DNA from: Acidithiobacillus ferrianus
Lineage (GTDB): Bacteria; Pseudomonadota; Gammaproteobacteria; Acidithiobacillales; Acidithiobacillaceae
Length of the DNA: 64,000 nucleotides
Assembly (NCBI RefSeq): GCF_010378095.1
Contig: NZ_WNJL01000037.1
Coordinates: 62,001 to 126,000 of the forward strand
Reading direction: 5' to 3'
In this document: positions 63,196 to 64,000 of the stretch, in pieces
Layout: every line of letters begins with the position of its first letter
Numbering within the stretch: the stretch's first letter is position 1
Notes under the pieces: model-generated
The model's input: the letters and a program-made list of their open reading frames with translations, nothing else
What the model was told of the DNA's origin: nothing
Database searches by the model: none
Program-made: the position numbers and the translations under genes

Positions 63196-64000
63196 ATGTC
63201 CAAAAGCCATCTTTTTACCTCGGAGTCCGTTTCCGAAGGCCACCCCGACAAAATCGCGGATCAGATTTCCGATACCATTCTTGACGCGATTTTAACGCAG
63301 GATCCGCATGGCCGCGTGGCCGCCGAGACGCTGATCACTACCGGCCTGATCGTGCTGGCGGGTGAGATCACGACGACGGCGGCGGTGGATTACGCGGATG
63401 TGGCACGTCAGACGGTGCGGCGTATCGGTTATGACTCTTCGGATATGGGGTTCGACTGGGCTTCCTGCGCGGTGGTGCAGACGCTGGACAAGCAATCTCC
63501 CGATATCGCCCAAGGGGTGGATGAGGGCATGGGTATCGACCTTGATCAGGGCGCTGGCGATCAAGGCCTCATGTTCGGCTTTGCCTGCGATGAAACCGAC
63601 GTGCTGATGCCGACCCCTATCTACTTTGCCCATCGCTTGACAGAGCGGCAGGCCTTGGTGCGCAAGGATGGTCGCCTGCCTTGGCTGCGCCCGGACGCCA
63701 AAAGTCAGGTGACCGTACGTTATGAGGATGGTCATCCCGTGGCCATCGATGCGGTAGTGCTCTCCACCCAACACAGTCCGGATGTCAGTCATGCGGATCT
63801 GGTCGAGGCGGTGCGGGAAGAGATCATCAAACCCGTGTTGCCCCCGGAGATGCTGCACCGAGGCACCAAGTACTTCATCAACCCCACGGGGCGTTTCGTC
63901 ATTGGCGGACCTGTGGGTGATTGCGGTCTGACGGGCCGCAAAATCATCGTCGACACCTACGGTGGTCAGGGCAGTCACGGGGGTGGTGCCTTCTCCGGTA
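63196..64000 (+). CDS. metK: S-adenosylmethionine synthetase, 5' part
   Basis: The frame starts [20 protein letters not shown], the hallmark N-terminus of MetK with the ATP-binding His in EGHPDK, and stays open for 268 codons to the window end. [12 protein letters not shown], the K-loop marker of the family, is present near residue 117. The enzyme makes S-adenosylmethionine from methionine and ATP. The gene is incomplete only because the window ends. A GAGGAG ribosome site lies 7 bases before the ATG. Confidence 0.97.
   Translation, partial: MSKSHLFTSESVSEGHPDKIADQISDTILDAILTQDPHGRVAAETLITTGLIVLAGEITTTAAVDYADVARQTVRRIGYDSSDMGFDWASCAVVQTLDKQSPDIAQGVDEGMGIDLDQGAGDQGLMFGFACDETDVLMPTPIYFAHRLTERQALVRKDGRLPWLRPDAKSQVTVRYEDGHPVAIDAVVLSTQHSPDVSHADLVEAVREEIIKPVLPPEMLHRGTKYFINPTGRFVIGGPVGDCGLTGRKIIVDTYGGQGSHGGGAFSG

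Overview
The window is a chromosomal segment of a GC-rich chemolithoautotrophic proteobacterium. The protein set best fits Acidithiobacillus: a CbbR-type regulator beside a Hyf-like membrane complex, a lipoate-binding GcvH-like protein of the type linked to sulfur oxidation, and a standard gammaproteobacteria-like housekeeping order (pepA-holC-valS, lptFG, gpmI-envC-ctpA, clpS-clpA). The genus is inferred from resemblance; no database search was possible.

1-12.7 kb: the 3' end of a porin-like gene, then a minus-strand operon for a haemoglobin, a 2Fe-2S flavin reductase, a haemerythrin and a lipoyl carrier protein. A divergent LysR gene shares its upstream region, which holds an FNR/DNR-type site. 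A CbbR-type LysR gene then converges on a six-gene minus-strand operon encoding a group-4-hydrogenase-related complex (HyfB, C, E, F, G, I types). Its large subunit has lost every cysteine that would bind NiFe. The operon appears to start with an unannotated 35-residue His-rich ORF, and its promoter overlaps a 15-bp palindrome.

12.7-18.8 kb: accessory region. A TonB-dependent receptor lies behind a tandem Pho-box-like array. It is followed by about 1.2 kb without a convincing gene, which holds repeated operator-like motifs and a possible small RNA with an anti-Shine-Dalgarno tract. Then come a secreted protein, a Sel1-repeat protein and tRNA-Leu(TAG).

18.8-22.8 kb: an electrophile-stress-like set (TetR regulator, dienelactone hydrolase, old yellow enzyme) divergent from an HPPD-like dioxygenase. 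The TetR intergenic operator recurs almost exactly (18 of 19 bases) before the tolC-like gene of the 39-45.5 kb ABC exporter operon, suggesting one regulon.

22.8-39.2 kb: housekeeping. A minus-strand pepA-holC-(unknown)-valS-nhaA-nadC operon lies divergent from lptF-lptG. Next are a dynamin-like GTPase paired with a GAF/GGDEF diguanylate cyclase, and a small minus-strand set (GST-like, EVE domain, frataxin).

39.2-48.3 kb: a tolC-hlyD-ybhF-ybhS-ybhR exporter operon, pabB, a YbhN-like membrane protein and tRNA-Thr(TGT). 48.3-49.9 kb: a small acquired-looking patch after tRNA-Thr with an IS5-type transposase remnant, a DinB-family gene and a VOC-family gene. 49.9-64 kb: clpA/clpS, a parvulin, ctpA-envC-gpmI, glgP, a rhodanese, a PfkB kinase, a small outer-membrane barrel protein and the 5' part of metK, cut by the window end. 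No CRISPR array, rRNA or replication origin was seen.
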